This document shows positions 10,002-20,725 of a stretch of DNA of 64,000 bases, piece after piece. A program made the position numbers and the translations under genes. The stretch lies in contig WQXI01000003.1 in NCBI GenBank assembly GCA_009784935.1, positions 62,001 to 126,000 on the forward strand. Direction: 5' to 3'. The notes below the pieces were generated by a model. The model made no database searches, was not told the DNA's origin, and worked only from the letters and a program-made list of their open reading frames with translations. Numbering within the stretch: position 1 is the first letter of the stretch; every line of letters starts with the position of its first letter. The stretch is from Treponema sp. (lineage in GTDB: Bacteria; Spirochaetota; Spirochaetia; Treponematales; Breznakiellaceae).

Positions 10002-13000
10002 ATGACAAACAATTTTTTAACCAAAGTAATTTCAATTTTTTTAACATTGATTCTGATTCTTGGAACTTTTCCCGCCAGTATTCTTGCGCAGTCTAGCCCG
10101 GCTTCGTTCAGCGAAGTTAAAGGTTTTAACAAGACTGTGTTTGACAACAGCTTTAGCAGAGCAGACAGGGAAATAACCCCGGAACAATGGCTTTTAGAAG
10201 CCAGATTTGGCTTAACGCAGTCACTCGCTGCATGGGAGTTAATTGCTTTCAATATATATGAAGATATATCGCAATTTAACGAAGCAAAAGACCTATTGGA
10301 AAAATTAGGCAACGAAGAACTGGAAAAAAGATTTTCGCAGTGGCTTTTGGGCAGGTTTTTCGGAGCAGCCGCAGAAAAAGCAATGATGGAGATTTCGTCA
10401 AAATTCGGCGAAACCCAAAAATATTATTCGTGGCATCTTGATGAAAGCGGAAACATAATTTTTGATGATAAAACAGGCGACCCGCTTGTTATTCGTCCCG
10501 GCGAAGAAAACAGGGAGTTCTCAAGAGATCTGCAAATGTGGCGCGCAGAAGCGCAGAACCATATAGAAAGTTCTGTTCTTCATTTATATCCGGAATTATT
10601 AGCTTATATTCCCGCAGAACTGCGCAAAACCATGAACTCTCTAATACAAAATACTGCCGCAGAAAAAAGCAGTTCTATAAAAAGAGAATTTGAAAACATT
10701 GCGGCAAGAGAGGAAAGAATTTTTTCCAGCCGCAGAACAAGGGATATCTGGAGTCTTCGCAGTAAAAGCGAAAACGAAGCTGCCCGTTTATTCACAGAAA
10801 GACTAATCGCAGAAACAGAAGCCGCTTGCAAAATCGGCATTGACGAACTCAACACGCGAATCGAACAGGCCGAAGCCGGCACAGGCGACATTGCAATAAT
10901 GGGCGAAGAATGGCTCAGACTTTACAGGGAACAATTTGAGAGAGGTCTAAAAGCGTGGGAAGAAGCGGAAGAAAGATTTTTTATCAGACGCATTGAATGG
11001 GAGCAGGATTCTTTTAGGCTGTTTGCCGAAGGAGAAGAAATGTGGCTTGCCGCGTTTAATCAGATGGAAGAAGAACGCCAAAGATGGGAGTTAAACGCAA
11101 AAGAACTATTCCAAAACGGCGAGGCTTTATTCAAAAATATTTCGGAAGATTTTGAAAGAAATATAAACGAAGCAAGAAAAGAATTCGAACTTAACATGGC
11201 TATGCGCATAGGCGAAGGAACAACAAGAGTTAAAGCTCTGATAGACATGTATTTAATCAGCGCTTCTGCCGCGATCTCTGCAAGGGACAGCGCGCAATTT
11301 TGGAAAGACCAAAATAATACAATAGAAATGCAAAAATCAAATGATTTGCATGACATGTACATGAGAAACGCATTAGACGCGCGGGATAGAATCCTTTTGG
11401 ACTATGCCGAACTTCTTGGAGCAGGAGCATTAAAAGATATTTTATCTCCTGACGCGTCAAGCGAAGATTTCTTTTTGGATGAATACCAGATTGCGCTTAT
11501 CAGAGCAAAAGCGCTTGTTCTTTACTGGGAACGAAAAACTTCTATAGCAGAAACAGTAATGGGTTATGCTGCCGAACTAAGCGCAGGCAGAATTACTGAA
11601 GCCGAAGGAATCAGAAACTGGGAAGCGGCAAAAACTGCATACAATGATTCTCTCGCAGCTTATGAGATTGAATTAAAAAAACTAAACGAAGCTGGCGGGA
11701 ATATTCAACAACATCAAGAAGCGCTGCAAAACCTTGCCGCGGCAATGCAGAGAGAAGAAGAAAAATTATTTAAATTAAACGCTGAATATACTTCTCTTCT
11801 TTCGGCTTCTGCAGTAAACCGTGAAAATTATCATCTAATGGATTTTAATGCAAGGTATAATTATCTTGCAGACGGTTTTAGGTATTTTGGGCAGACAGGA
11901 AATAATTCCGTTTATTATAACACTTTAGAATTAGGCTTATACTGGGGAATCGCAGAACAAAGAGAAACAAGAGAGTTTATTTTAGAACTGCTGGAAAGCG
12001 GAAATATTCTATTAGAAGAAGACAAGAACGCACTAACCGAAATTTACAGATCTCTTGAAACATCAGAGCAGGAAAAAAATTGGCAGAATTCTCTTGATTC
12101 ATTATCTTTATTATTTAATGATTACGGTTTAATTTACAAAACAGGATTTTTTCCTGATATCGATGATATTTTTCTTTCAATAATAGCACAGCCCGGAGAT
12201 ATTTCTCAAAACGCAGTGCAGTTTATAACAGAATTCGAAAACTGTTTCTATAATATTCCATTATGGCTGGAATTAGAAATCTATTATTGGGAAAATTCAT
12301 TTTTAGATTATATAGCGGTATATACACAGGATTTTTCTGAACATGATACCCATTGGCGCCAGTACCTAATCGATGAATATATATTGGAAATAGATTCTAA
12401 CTTGGCAAAAGCTACGTCTTTTAAAGAAGGCTTATTAACAGATGCGATGTTTAATGTATCATATTACCAAAACAGGGTTAATGATGCTTTTGTATTGTAT
12501 TCTCAAAGAGACAATTATAATGCGTCTGCAGATTCTTCGATTTATTACATGTTGTATGCAAATGAAGCATCAAGGACCGCTGCTCAGTTAAACGCGCTGC
12601 AATCACAATACAGCGAAATATTAAAAACTGCCGGGATGTTTGAGTTTTCCAGACAAGATCCGATTGAAGTAAGAGAACAGTTATTAGCTAAAGAAAGAGA
12701 ATTAAAAGCTCAGGAAGAAGCGTATAACACCGCAAGAAACTTGTATCAGATCGAAGCAGGCAAATTTTTTGAAATCGGCAGCCTTTATGACACACAATAC
12801 AGCGTTCTAAAAAAAGCGTACGAAACAACAGATTTTAAACGTTATGAATACGAAAAACAGGATGCTATACAAAGATGGGCAGGTACATCATATTTAGGAA
12901 CTGATAATATTGACCTGGAAAACTGTAAAACAAAATTATCAAGAGCGCAGACTGTATTAACAGTACTTTCTGATCTTTATGGTAATAGCGAAACAGCACG

Positions 13001-16000
13001 CACTTACAACAACCCCGAATATGACGCATTATACTCTGCTTATGAACAGAGTTTTAGCAGAAAAATTAAAATACTTCATGCCGCAGAAACTGTTATGGCA
13101 GCAACTGCACAGGAGTATATAACAAACCAAAACTTATTTAACGGATGGCAGGATTCTTTGTACCATCTTGGAGAAATTGATCAAAATTATATAATGCTTA
13201 GAGACGGGCGCCTTGCTTTTTCTTTAGACCCAAATATTAATGAATTAGAAGAATTTTTTACAACGACATTTATCCCGGAAGGCGAACGATTCGAGATTAC
13301 TCTTTATGACGAATCATTAAGAGCATTAAGCCAAAGAATGGCAGAATATTTTGCTGACGAAAGCAAGTTCCTGCAATGGTCTTATGCGAGAAATTATTTG
13401 ATTTCCTCTTTGGCAAATTCAAATGATGATTTAGAATTTTTAACAGAATATTTAGCCGGCACAGAAGAGATGAATGCTCTTTTTGAACTGCAAGTAGGAA
13501 CCCAGGTTGATTGGTTTATTACAACAATGAAATCTATCGGTGAAGTAATCGGAGGCAATCCTCTTTTTACCGATACAGAAAATTTATTTAAAGAAGCATG
13601 GGAAGGATTAAGCACCGACGAAAAAGCGGATTTAGAATTTTATATTATCCTCACACTGTCTGGCAATAATTACAATACGGGTTTTTCGCAAATGTATTTA
13701 TATGAAGCGTACAAATGCGCAATGGATTTTGTTACCGATCGCTATTGGTACGGAAGAAGAAGCAAGCATTTTCTTGATTTTGGAGCGTTTAATCAAATTA
13801 CCGATTCAAACTATATCGCAATGGAACGTATCGGCAGCCCAATGAGTGAAACAGAAAACAAAATAAATCTTTGGATCAACGGTCTTACACAGAATCTTTT
13901 TATAGCAAATAAATTTGCTCTGGATTATTTAAATTCCTGCCAAAAACTTGACGCGCTGGAAGGCGACTTAACAGGAAATATAAAAACAGGCTGGGCAGAA
14001 GTACACCAAGCGCTTTTAGCGTCAGAAAAGTTTACAGAAGCAGAAATAACAGAACTTAGATCATTCTGGGATTTAATGCAGGAAGATTCCATCCTTGAGT
14101 TTAATAGTATTGCAGAAGCGTTAATATCTTTCTTTAACTGGTCTGCAAATACAGAAGAAATTGCAAAGTTATCTTTTAATGAATATTGGATAAATGCAGT
14201 AGAAAATCAGCAAATAGATGATTTTCTTTTTACGACTGCTATAGATTTGTACATTGACGGAACTATAGATATTTCTGTATTAAGAACAGCGGCAAACACC
14301 GCTTACGGTTCAAACGCAATTTCTCAAAAAAATCATTTAAATAACATGCATTCTGTTCTTAAAAATAATCTTTCGTTATATATGGAACAAAATCATGATT
14401 TCTTTTTTGAATTTGATAAAGCAGGAAACGATCTATTAAGACTAACATCATATGCTATAGAAAGCAGATACCTTGCCGAACTTTCTGCTAGAGAAGTTGA
14501 ATGGCGCCAGATGATAAAAGATGTAACAGATAAATTTTATGAATGGCAGAATTCTGCAGCGCTAATTCTAGAACGAGGCAGACTAGACTGGATAACAGGG
14601 TTTGAGAAGATGGAAACATCTTACAGAGAATGGAGTGTAAATTTTACAAATGAGTACGAACGCGTAAACAATGAATGGGCAGAAATTTACCTCGCAGGAC
14701 TTGAGGATAAAGAAAGATGGCTTAAGCAAGCTGCCGAAGCTGCGGATAACGCGTCATCAGAATCATTCTTGTCTCTTGTAGGCGCAGAAGCAGAACGAAT
14801 GTCCCGCTTTATAGACACAAGAGAGCCTTTAGGAATTCGTAATGCGCTTCCGCAGGCACAGTCATTAATAATAGAACTTTTACAATCATCCGGTATCGCA
14901 AACTTAACAAGCGCCTTTGGTTCAATAAATAATATAGCGAACACAGCCGGCACTACAGCAGGACGAGGACTTGGCGGAATCCAAATTTGGAATGCAGCAA
15001 TAGACAAGGCTGCTGCTTCTGATCTTGCAAGAAAAACAAACGCAGAAATCGCGGCAAGCGAATCAAGAAAACTCGCATACAGCGCGCGCTTATCAGCAGA
15101 CGAAGCTGTCAAAGAACTGGAAAGAAATGTAGAAGCTGCAAACCAAAATTTTAGAGAAAGCATGGATCATGCCTTTATATTCAACGGACTTTGGAGCAGA
15201 AGCGGAGATAATTATAAAAAAGAAGTTGTAAAAGGTTCAACTCTTTTTATAGCGGTAATATCAGAAATAGTTACAGTTATTGGGTATCAAGACTATATAT
15301 TAGAACCAATATCACTGCAGACAAACTTGGATGAATATTACCTTGCAACGCTTGACTCCATAGCTGTATGGGGTTTGGTAGAAAACGTATATATGGAAGT
15401 ACACACTATCGCTGCAGAAGTATTCGGCATAAACGAAAACCCAACGCCCATAGAAGGAGGCAGACAATTATCACCGGGTAAATTCGGCGCACATATCGGA
15501 TACGCACCGAATAAAGATGATGGATACGGTGAGCTTGGCAGATTGATTTCTCAATTTATTCACTGGGAAAATATTGACCAAAAAGGATACGCCGAACTTG
15601 CATTACCCCCATGGGAAAAAAGAATGTGGAATGATGAAGGCAGCTGGTTCAAAGCTCCTTCTCTTAAAGATGTTGGTTCGATAGCTTGCTCAGTCGCAGC
15701 AGGTTTTGCTTCGGCAGGTTTATCGCTTATACCTACAATCGCAGTATCAACACTGATAGGTTCTGCCAGCGATATATTATTCGGTACTCTTGATGTAGCT
15801 TACGGATATAAATCATTTGATGAAGCAGCTTTATCCGTAGGTAAATCCATTTTTTCAAATGCTGTAAACGCTGCCTCTGCTGGAATTTTTGACGGACTTA
15901 CAACCAGCCTTACAACAACATTTAACGGCTCAATAAGCAAAGTAATGATAGAAACAGGAATGAAAGGAGTTCAAACATTCACAACATCATTTGCGACAAG

Positions 16001-17999
16001 CGCTATCAGCGGAATAACATATGAAAATGGAAGCTGGGGTTTTAACAAAGATGCAATTAATTATACTAACATCCTAAATAGTTCACTTGTGTCTATGGCA
16101 GGCACCTTTACAACATCCAGCTTAAGGGCTGTAAACACAGGTACTAATTCATCTTATCTGAAAGGTTTTAATAAAGGGAATAAACAAGACCTGCAAAACT
16201 TAAATGGACTAATAGGCTCTCTAGCAGGACAAGGCGTAAACTATGCGCTTGGGAACGACTTTACATTGAATGTACTTAACTTGGGACTCCTTAGCAACAA
16301 CAAAATAAACAGCGGCATACTAGAGCTAAACTTAGGCAGAGATGGTGTAACTATGAATGTAGGCACAGGAGGCGCAAATGTTAGTATGGATAATCTGCTT
16401 TCTTCTATGAGGGGACTTCAGGTCTGGAATGTAAATTCGCAAATAACCAATTACGGCAAGAAAAATGACTTTGACGCATTAATCGCATTAAGAGCTCAAT
16501 ACGGTTACGGAGACAATGTACAAAAAGACCAATTATGGGATATACTTAAGGACAGAACTGTAATAAACACTAATGCAGAAGGCGACTATTACGCACAGAC
16601 TATAATTGGAGAAGATGGAAGAAGAATGATAAACCTTAAAGGCTATTCAAAAGATATGAGCGCAGAAGATCAATTCCTTCTTGCAGTAGTACTCGGACAT
16701 GAGGCTTATAGGGACGGCATTGTAACTGATGACAACTATCTGGAAACAAGAGCAGCAACAGAAGCGCATACAGCGATGGCATTAAAAATGATATTAAGCG
16801 GTGAAAAAGTTTCGTATGATGAAAACTTGGCAAATGACATAGCCGCATATATGATGTCTGTCATGACAGGTGACAAAGATTACTTTAATAACTATGTTGA
16901 CAGTAATTATGATTCAAGTGCGGATTATTGGAAACTGATAATGCAAGATGGTGTAGCACGTTTTGAATGGGATGGTAAATATACATTTGATTTATTTGAA
17001 GAGCTCGGAGTAGAAGGTGAGATAAATCAGTTGGATAATCAGACCATGTGGCTTATATACAATATGGGTCATACCAATATGTGCTTTGATGATTTTAGAA
17101 CCGCAATTAGTATGTTCGATACTTTAAACTCAACAGCACTTAGTTTAGAAAACGCTTTAAAGGCAGATGATGCTACTAAACATGCAGCAGATACTATTGC
17201 GGTTAGAGGTCTAATTACCAATTTTACAAATGCGTTAAAAGGCGTAGATTCAACTGATTTACTTATTAGAAATACTGCTAATATGGCAACCCATGGGAAA
17301 AGCGGTCCGCAAGTTTTTGCAAATGGTGGAGGAGAAATCACAACAAATTCCGGTATTAGAGCCGTTTATTGGGACGGAAAAGCTATATTTGAGCCGCATA
17401 TAGGATGGGATTTAGGAGCAAGAGGAAGTAATATACTTGTTGCTCCAATGGACGGTACTTTAAGCCTTAGTTTTACAAGAACAGGCGGTTTGGAAATAAT
17501 AACCTCTAACGGAAATAGGAGCATATCTTACGGTCATGCAAGCAGTTCTTCCATAAAAGATTATATTAGCACATTCGCTACAGAGAATGTCCGAATTAAT
17601 GACAATGGCAGTTTAAGCGGCGTTACGCAAAATATGATTATCGGAACAATGGGAAATACAGGAACATATACCACAGCATCGCATGTACATTTAGTATATA
17701 AAGAAGGCGGTACTGCCAAAGATCCTGGAATCTTTTTCTATGATTATGGCAATAGATCGGCATTTCCAGTTTCAACTGGCGCTATTGCAATGAGCGGCTT
17801 TAATAACGCACCCAATACAAATAAAGCTCTTCTTTCTCAAGATCAAATTATCAACATGTATTTTTTTCTTTATAACAATTATAATCCAGATACGGCTAGA
17901 CAGAAATTCTTAAGTTTTGGAGCACAAAGTAATAATACGACGGCATTTATTAATTATTATGCTGAACAACAAAGAAGACCAACGGGATCAGGGAGGTAG
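10002..17999 (+). CDS. Giant secreted protein (2665 residues) with C-terminal M23 peptidase domain
   Basis: Very large exported protein. A signal peptide (about residues 1-29, ending near ASILAQ) follows a strong AGGAGA ribosome site. Residues about 200-420 and 500-620 are charged, Trp- and Glu-rich helix, probably coiled coil. Residues about 1890-2060 are small-residue rich. Near residue 2232 is a GHEAYRDG motif followed by an ETRAATEAH stretch, which might bind metal. The C-terminus (about 2440-2600) has LytM/M23 zinc-peptidase signatures: HIGWD near 2466, YGHAS near 2511 and HVH near 2562. M23 enzymes cut peptidoglycan cross-links. The plan recalls the very long Leptospira proteins (TIGR04388), but that link is from memory. 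It may be a cell-wall-anchored structural or surface protein. Confidence 0.85.
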   Translation: MTNNFLTKVISIFLTLILILGTFPASILAQSSPASFSEVKGFNKTVFDNSFSRADREITPEQWLLEARFGLTQSLAAWELIAFNIYEDISQFNEAKDLLEKLGNEELEKRFSQWLLGRFFGAAAEKAMMEISSKFGETQKYYSWHLDESGNIIFDDKTGDPLVIRPGEENREFSRDLQMWRAEAQNHIESSVLHLYPELLAYIPAELRKTMNSLIQNTAAEKSSSIKREFENIAAREERIFSSRRTRDIWSLRSKSENEAARLFTERLIAETEAACKIGIDELNTRIEQAEAGTGDIAIMGEEWLRLYREQFERGLKAWEEAEERFFIRRIEWEQDSFRLFAEGEEMWLAAFNQMEEERQRWELNAKELFQNGEALFKNISEDFERNINEARKEFELNMAMRIGEGTTRVKALIDMYLISASAAISARDSAQFWKDQNNTIEMQKSNDLHDMYMRNALDARDRILLDYAELLGAGALKDILSPDASSEDFFLDEYQIALIRAKALVLYWERKTSIAETVMGYAAELSAGRITEAEGIRNWEAAKTAYNDSLAAYEIELKKLNEAGGNIQQHQEALQNLAAAMQREEEKLFKLNAEYTSLLSASAVNRENYHLMDFNARYNYLADGFRYFGQTGNNSVYYNTLELGLYWGIAEQRETREFILELLESGNILLEEDKNALTEIYRSLETSEQEKNWQNSLDSLSLLFNDYGLIYKTGFFPDIDDIFLSIIAQPGDISQNAVQFITEFENCFYNIPLWLELEIYYWENSFLDYIAVYTQDFSEHDTHWRQYLIDEYILEIDSNLAKATSFKEGLLTDAMFNVSYYQNRVNDAFVLYSQRDNYNASADSSIYYMLYANEASRTAAQLNALQSQYSEILKTAGMFEFSRQDPIEVREQLLAKERELKAQEEAYNTARNLYQIEAGKFFEIGSLYDTQYSVLKKAYETTDFKRYEYEKQDAIQRWAGTSYLGTDNIDLENCKTKLSRAQTVLTVLSDLYGNSETARTYNNPEYDALYSAYEQSFSRKIKILHAAETVMAATAQEYITNQNLFNGWQDSLYHLGEIDQNYIMLRDGRLAFSLDPNINELEEFFTTTFIPEGERFEITLYDESLRALSQRMAEYFADESKFLQWSYARNYLISSLANSNDDLEFLTEYLAGTEEMNALFELQVGTQVDWFITTMKSIGEVIGGNPLFTDTENLFKEAWEGLSTDEKADLEFYIILTLSGNNYNTGFSQMYLYEAYKCAMDFVTDRYWYGRRSKHFLDFGAFNQITDSNYIAMERIGSPMSETENKINLWINGLTQNLFIANKFALDYLNSCQKLDALEGDLTGNIKTGWAEVHQALLASEKFTEAEITELRSFWDLMQEDSILEFNSIAEALISFFNWSANTEEIAKLSFNEYWINAVENQQIDDFLFTTAIDLYIDGTIDISVLRTAANTAYGSNAISQKNHLNNMHSVLKNNLSLYMEQNHDFFFEFDKAGNDLLRLTSYAIESRYLAELSAREVEWRQMIKDVTDKFYEWQNSAALILERGRLDWITGFEKMETSYREWSVNFTNEYERVNNEWAEIYLAGLEDKERWLKQAAEAADNASSESFLSLVGAEAERMSRFIDTREPLGIRNALPQAQSLIIELLQSSGIANLTSAFGSINNIANTAGTTAGRGLGGIQIWNAAIDKAAASDLARKTNAEIAASESRKLAYSARLSADEAVKELERNVEAANQNFRESMDHAFIFNGLWSRSGDNYKKEVVKGSTLFIAVISEIVTVIGYQDYILEPISLQTNLDEYYLATLDSIAVWGLVENVYMEVHTIAAEVFGINENPTPIEGGRQLSPGKFGAHIGYAPNKDDGYGELGRLISQFIHWENIDQKGYAELALPPWEKRMWNDEGSWFKAPSLKDVGSIACSVAAGFASAGLSLIPTIAVSTLIGSASDILFGTLDVAYGYKSFDEAALSVGKSIFSNAVNAASAGIFDGLTTSLTTTFNGSISKVMIETGMKGVQTFTTSFATSAISGITYENGSWGFNKDAINYTNILNSSLVSMAGTFTTSSLRAVNTGTNSSYLKGFNKGNKQDLQNLNGLIGSLAGQGVNYALGNDFTLNVLNLGLLSNNKINSGILELNLGRDGVTMNVGTGGANVSMDNLLSSMRGLQVWNVNSQITNYGKKNDFDALIALRAQYGYGDNVQKDQLWDILKDRTVINTNAEGDYYAQTIIGEDGRRMINLKGYSKDMSAEDQFLLAVVLGHEAYRDGIVTDDNYLETRAATEAHTAMALKMILSGEKVSYDENLANDIAAYMMSVMTGDKDYFNNYVDSNYDSSADYWKLIMQDGVARFEWDGKYTFDLFEELGVEGEINQLDNQTMWLIYNMGHTNMCFDDFRTAISMFDTLNSTALSLENALKADDATKHAADTIAVRGLITNFTNALKGVDSTDLLIRNTANMATHGKSGPQVFANGGGEITTNSGIRAVYWDGKAIFEPHIGWDLGARGSNILVAPMDGTLSLSFTRTGGLEIITSNGNRSISYGHASSSSIKDYISTFATENVRINDNGSLSGVTQNMIIGTMGNTGTYTTASHVHLVYKEGGTAKDPGIFFYDYGNRSAFPVSTGAIAMSGFNNAPNTNKALLSQDQIINMYFFLYNNYNPDTARQKFLSFGAQSNNTTAFINYYAEQQRRPTGSGR

Positions 18000-18003
18000 G
18001 TTT

Positions 18004-19512
18004 ATGAAAGAAGAAAAAATAGCGATAACACTGAGGTTTTATCTGCATTTGGCATGTTTGTTTCTGTGCACGGCATGTTTTCTTTTGTGTACAACAAATG
18101 CTTCGCAATTTGATAGTGACTTTATTTATGATATGAATGGCTCTATTGCCTATTATGTAGGTCAAGAAACTTCTGTCGTCATTCCGTCACACATTAATGG
18201 TAGACCTGTACTAACAATCGGAAATAATTCGTTTAGGAACAAGGAGCTAACAAGTGTTATCATACCTAATGGCGTTGTTAAAATTGGGCAAAATGCTTTC
18301 TCCGGTAATCAATTAACTTCTATTGATATACCTAATAGTGTCGTTACAATTGAACAAAGCGCATTTTCGTTTAATCAATTGACTAGTATTAACATACCTG
18401 ATAGTGTGACTTTAATTGACGGAAGCGCATTTTCTAATAACCAACTGACTTCTGTTACAATACCCAATAGTGTCGTTACAATTGGTTCTAATGCATTTTT
18501 AAACAATCAACTGACTAACATTAAAATACCTGATAGTGTTACTACAATTGGTTCTAATGCATTTGGCAGCAATCAATTATCTTCTGTTACTATACCTGCT
18601 GGTATAACACGTTTAAGCAACATCTTTATTAATAACCCACTAACTTCAATAATTATACCCAATAATATTACTACAATTGGCTCTGATGCATTTTTAGGCA
18701 ATCAATTGGTGTCTATTATTATACCTAATAGTGTTACGACTATTGGTTCTAATGCATTCAGAAACAATAAGCTCACTTCTCTTGTCATACCTAACAGTGT
18801 TACGACTATTGGAGAAAGAGCATTTGCAGACAATCATCTAACTTCTCTTATCATTCCTGATAGTGTTACATCCATTGGCAAAGAAGCATTTGCCCGTAAT
18901 CAGCTTAGAAATATTTCGATTCCAGACAGTGTTACTGTTATTGAAGAAGGCGCTTTTATTAGTAATCAATTGAGGTCTGTTCGTTTATCTTCAAGCATTA
19001 CAATCATAAGTGATGGCATGTTTAGATTTAATCAGTTAACATCAGTTACAATACCTAATAGTGTTACATCTATTGGTGAGTATGCCTTTTCTGACAATCA
19101 ACTAATAAACATTGTTATGCCAGCCAGGGGAAATTCTATTGGGATGGGTGCTTTTTTTAATAATCAACTTACTTCTGTTGTCATACCTGTTGGAGTTACT
19201 TTAATTTCTACAGAGACTTTCCACCGAAATCGATTGACTTCTATTGTAATTCCAAACACCGTTACAGAAATACACGACAGCGCGTTTCGCGAAAATCAAT
19301 TAACCTCTATATCGATTCCTGACAGTGTTACTTACATAGGGGGATTTTCTTTTTTTGATAATCCAACAACTAGCATAACTATTGGCAAGAATGTAACACT
19401 GGGAAGATTACGTTTTGTAGCATTTCACAATGATTTTGATTCTTTCTACAACAATAACAGAAGAGTTGCAGGCACATACGTTATAAGAAACGGGCGATGG
19501 AGTCCAAATTAA
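18004..19512 (+). CDS. BspA-type leucine-rich-repeat surface protein
   Basis: Secreted protein of 502 residues built almost entirely of about 20 tandem 23-residue repeats of the LRR_5/BspA type (consensus LTSVxIPNSVTTIGxxAFxxN). The ATG at 18004 is chosen over an in-frame ATG at 17917 because GGGAGG lies 7 bases upstream and the hydrophobic signal segment follows directly; the earlier start would lie inside the giant gene. The segment is unusually Cys-rich (ACLFLCTACFLLC), so lipoprotein processing is possible. BspA proteins of oral treponemes and Bacteroidetes bind host proteins and other bacteria, so adhesion is the likely role. It starts 4 bp after the giant gene stop and may be co-transcribed with it. 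A strong terminator follows. Confidence 0.88.
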   Translation: MKEEKIAITLRFYLHLACLFLCTACFLLCTTNASQFDSDFIYDMNGSIAYYVGQETSVVIPSHINGRPVLTIGNNSFRNKELTSVIIPNGVVKIGQNAFSGNQLTSIDIPNSVVTIEQSAFSFNQLTSINIPDSVTLIDGSAFSNNQLTSVTIPNSVVTIGSNAFLNNQLTNIKIPDSVTTIGSNAFGSNQLSSVTIPAGITRLSNIFINNPLTSIIIPNNITTIGSDAFLGNQLVSIIIPNSVTTIGSNAFRNNKLTSLVIPNSVTTIGERAFADNHLTSLIIPDSVTSIGKEAFARNQLRNISIPDSVTVIEEGAFISNQLRSVRLSSSITIISDGMFRFNQLTSVTIPNSVTSIGEYAFSDNQLINIVMPARGNSIGMGAFFNNQLTSVVIPVGVTLISTETFHRNRLTSIVIPNTVTEIHDSAFRENQLTSISIPDSVTYIGGFSFFDNPTTSITIGKNVTLGRLRFVAFHNDFDSFYNNNRRVAGTYVIRNGRWSPN

Positions 19513-19534
19513 AAGAGCTTAAACAAACTGCAAT

Positions 19535-19573
19535 AAAAACGCACAAAGACACTTGCCTTTGTGCGTTTTTTTT
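19535..19573 (+). terminator. Rho-independent terminator after the BspA gene
   Basis: A perfect 10-bp stem (ACGCACAAAG/CTTTGTGCGT), extendable by flanking A/T pairs, is followed by a run of T. It closes the giant protein/BspA unit. Closely similar hairpins follow other genes at 20472, 21820 and 23442. Confidence 0.9.
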
Positions 19574-19601
19574 AATACACTAAATTATAACGTAGGAGAA
19601 A

Positions 19602-20444
19602 ATGAAAAAAATGTTTTTGTTATTATTTTGTATTACACTTTTTCTCTCATGCGATAGAAATACAAAAGATGAAAAAGAAGAAATAATCGTTTTAAGCGAA
19701 AATACAACGGGCAATGATTCTACAACCGTTTCACTTTCACTTTTGATCGGAGAGAATCACGACTTGCTTACTGATCATTATTGGCTTCTTACAGACGCCA
19801 GACATCTTGTAGATAGATCTATTTCCACTATAGATTGGATGGGACCTATGACGCCGCGTATAATATTTTACAAATTAGAAATACCATCTGGAAGTATTTT
19901 ATATCAAGAAAGACTAAGAAAAGAACGGTTTTCATTTATGTATCAAACAGAAGAGCTAAATAAACTTCGTGTCCTAGAAAATACATTTTTTTCCGGTATT
20001 TATAATTTTGAGTTTAATACTAATCTCACTAATTTTGCGCTTAAAGGGAATAATATTCCTTATGGAACACATGAAAGGGTTGGACAACAAGCAAGTTTTG
20101 AATATCCTCTTGTAGGTATTTGGGGGAGACTTCCTGCATTAACAGAATATCGCTTAGTTGATCTTACAGGATGTCTTTATTACATGGAAATTGATAAAGA
20201 AATTCTCTATTTTGCTATAAGAGAAGGCACATATCTATTAAAACAGATAGATGATAGAACATTTGAAACAGTATCTGCTTTTCCTGACGGCAATTTAAGA
20301 TTGGAAGTAACAAGTGACAGAAGAATGTTATTAACTCCCCTATTCACGCTGCCTGATGATGAAGAAGGTATTTTAGGACAATTAGAATTGTTTCGTAATC
20401 CTTTTAGAATAAGTGATTTTGATGAACATGATGGTCCTTTCTAA
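19602..20444 (+). CDS. Hypothetical lipoprotein
   Basis: Exported lipoprotein of 280 residues of no family I recognise. The N-terminus MKKMFLLLFCITLFLSC is a short signal sequence with a clear lipobox cysteine at 17, followed by a charged, Thr-rich linker. TAGGAGAA precedes the ATG at a normal distance. The rest is mixed alpha/beta with no obvious catalytic motif or repeat. It is a single-gene unit, bracketed by terminators on both sides, in a row of similar-sized envelope proteins. Probably outer-membrane or periplasm anchored. Confidence 0.72.
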   Translation: MKKMFLLLFCITLFLSCDRNTKDEKEEIIVLSENTTGNDSTTVSLSLLIGENHDLLTDHYWLLTDARHLVDRSISTIDWMGPMTPRIIFYKLEIPSGSILYQERLRKERFSFMYQTEELNKLRVLENTFFSGIYNFEFNTNLTNFALKGNNIPYGTHERVGQQASFEYPLVGIWGRLPALTEYRLVDLTGCLYYMEIDKEILYFAIREGTYLLKQIDDRTFETVSAFPDGNLRLEVTSDRRMLLTPLFTLPDDEEGILGQLELFRNPFRISDFDEHDGPF

Positions 20445-20471
20445 CTCACAGTAAGATTGTATTAATAAAGT

Positions 20472-20507
20472 AACGTACGAGGGCTTACACCCCTTGTACG
20501 TTTTTTT
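20472..20507 (+). terminator. Rho-independent terminator
   Basis: Stem ACGTACGAGGG/CCCTTGTACGT (one G-T pair) with a short loop, followed by seven T. Bases 20508-20725 downstream hold no gene; they are strongly AT-rich and presumably carry the promoter of the next lipoprotein. Confidence 0.88.
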
Positions 20508-20725
20508 ATAAGCAGTAATTCAAATTTTAAACTTTTCTTTTGTCTTATCTATAATCAAAATGCAATCAATTAAATTTGCTTTATCTGTGATATTTATCAT
20601 ATATAAAATTACATGACATTTATAATTATTTTTTATATTCAAAGCATTCAGATTTATATTTAATACCTCACATTTCATTGACATCAATCTTTATTTTTGA
20701 TAAATTACCAGTACTAGGAGTGTAC

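Noticed and set aside
17917-18003. Earlier start of the BspA-type protein
   Set aside because: It would overlap the giant gene by 83 bp and bury the signal peptide; the ATG at 18004 has GGGAGG upstream.
18200-19400. DNA tandem repeat or CRISPR-like array
   Set aside because: The periodic 69-bp units code for leucine-rich repeats and have no constant repeat/variable spacer pattern.
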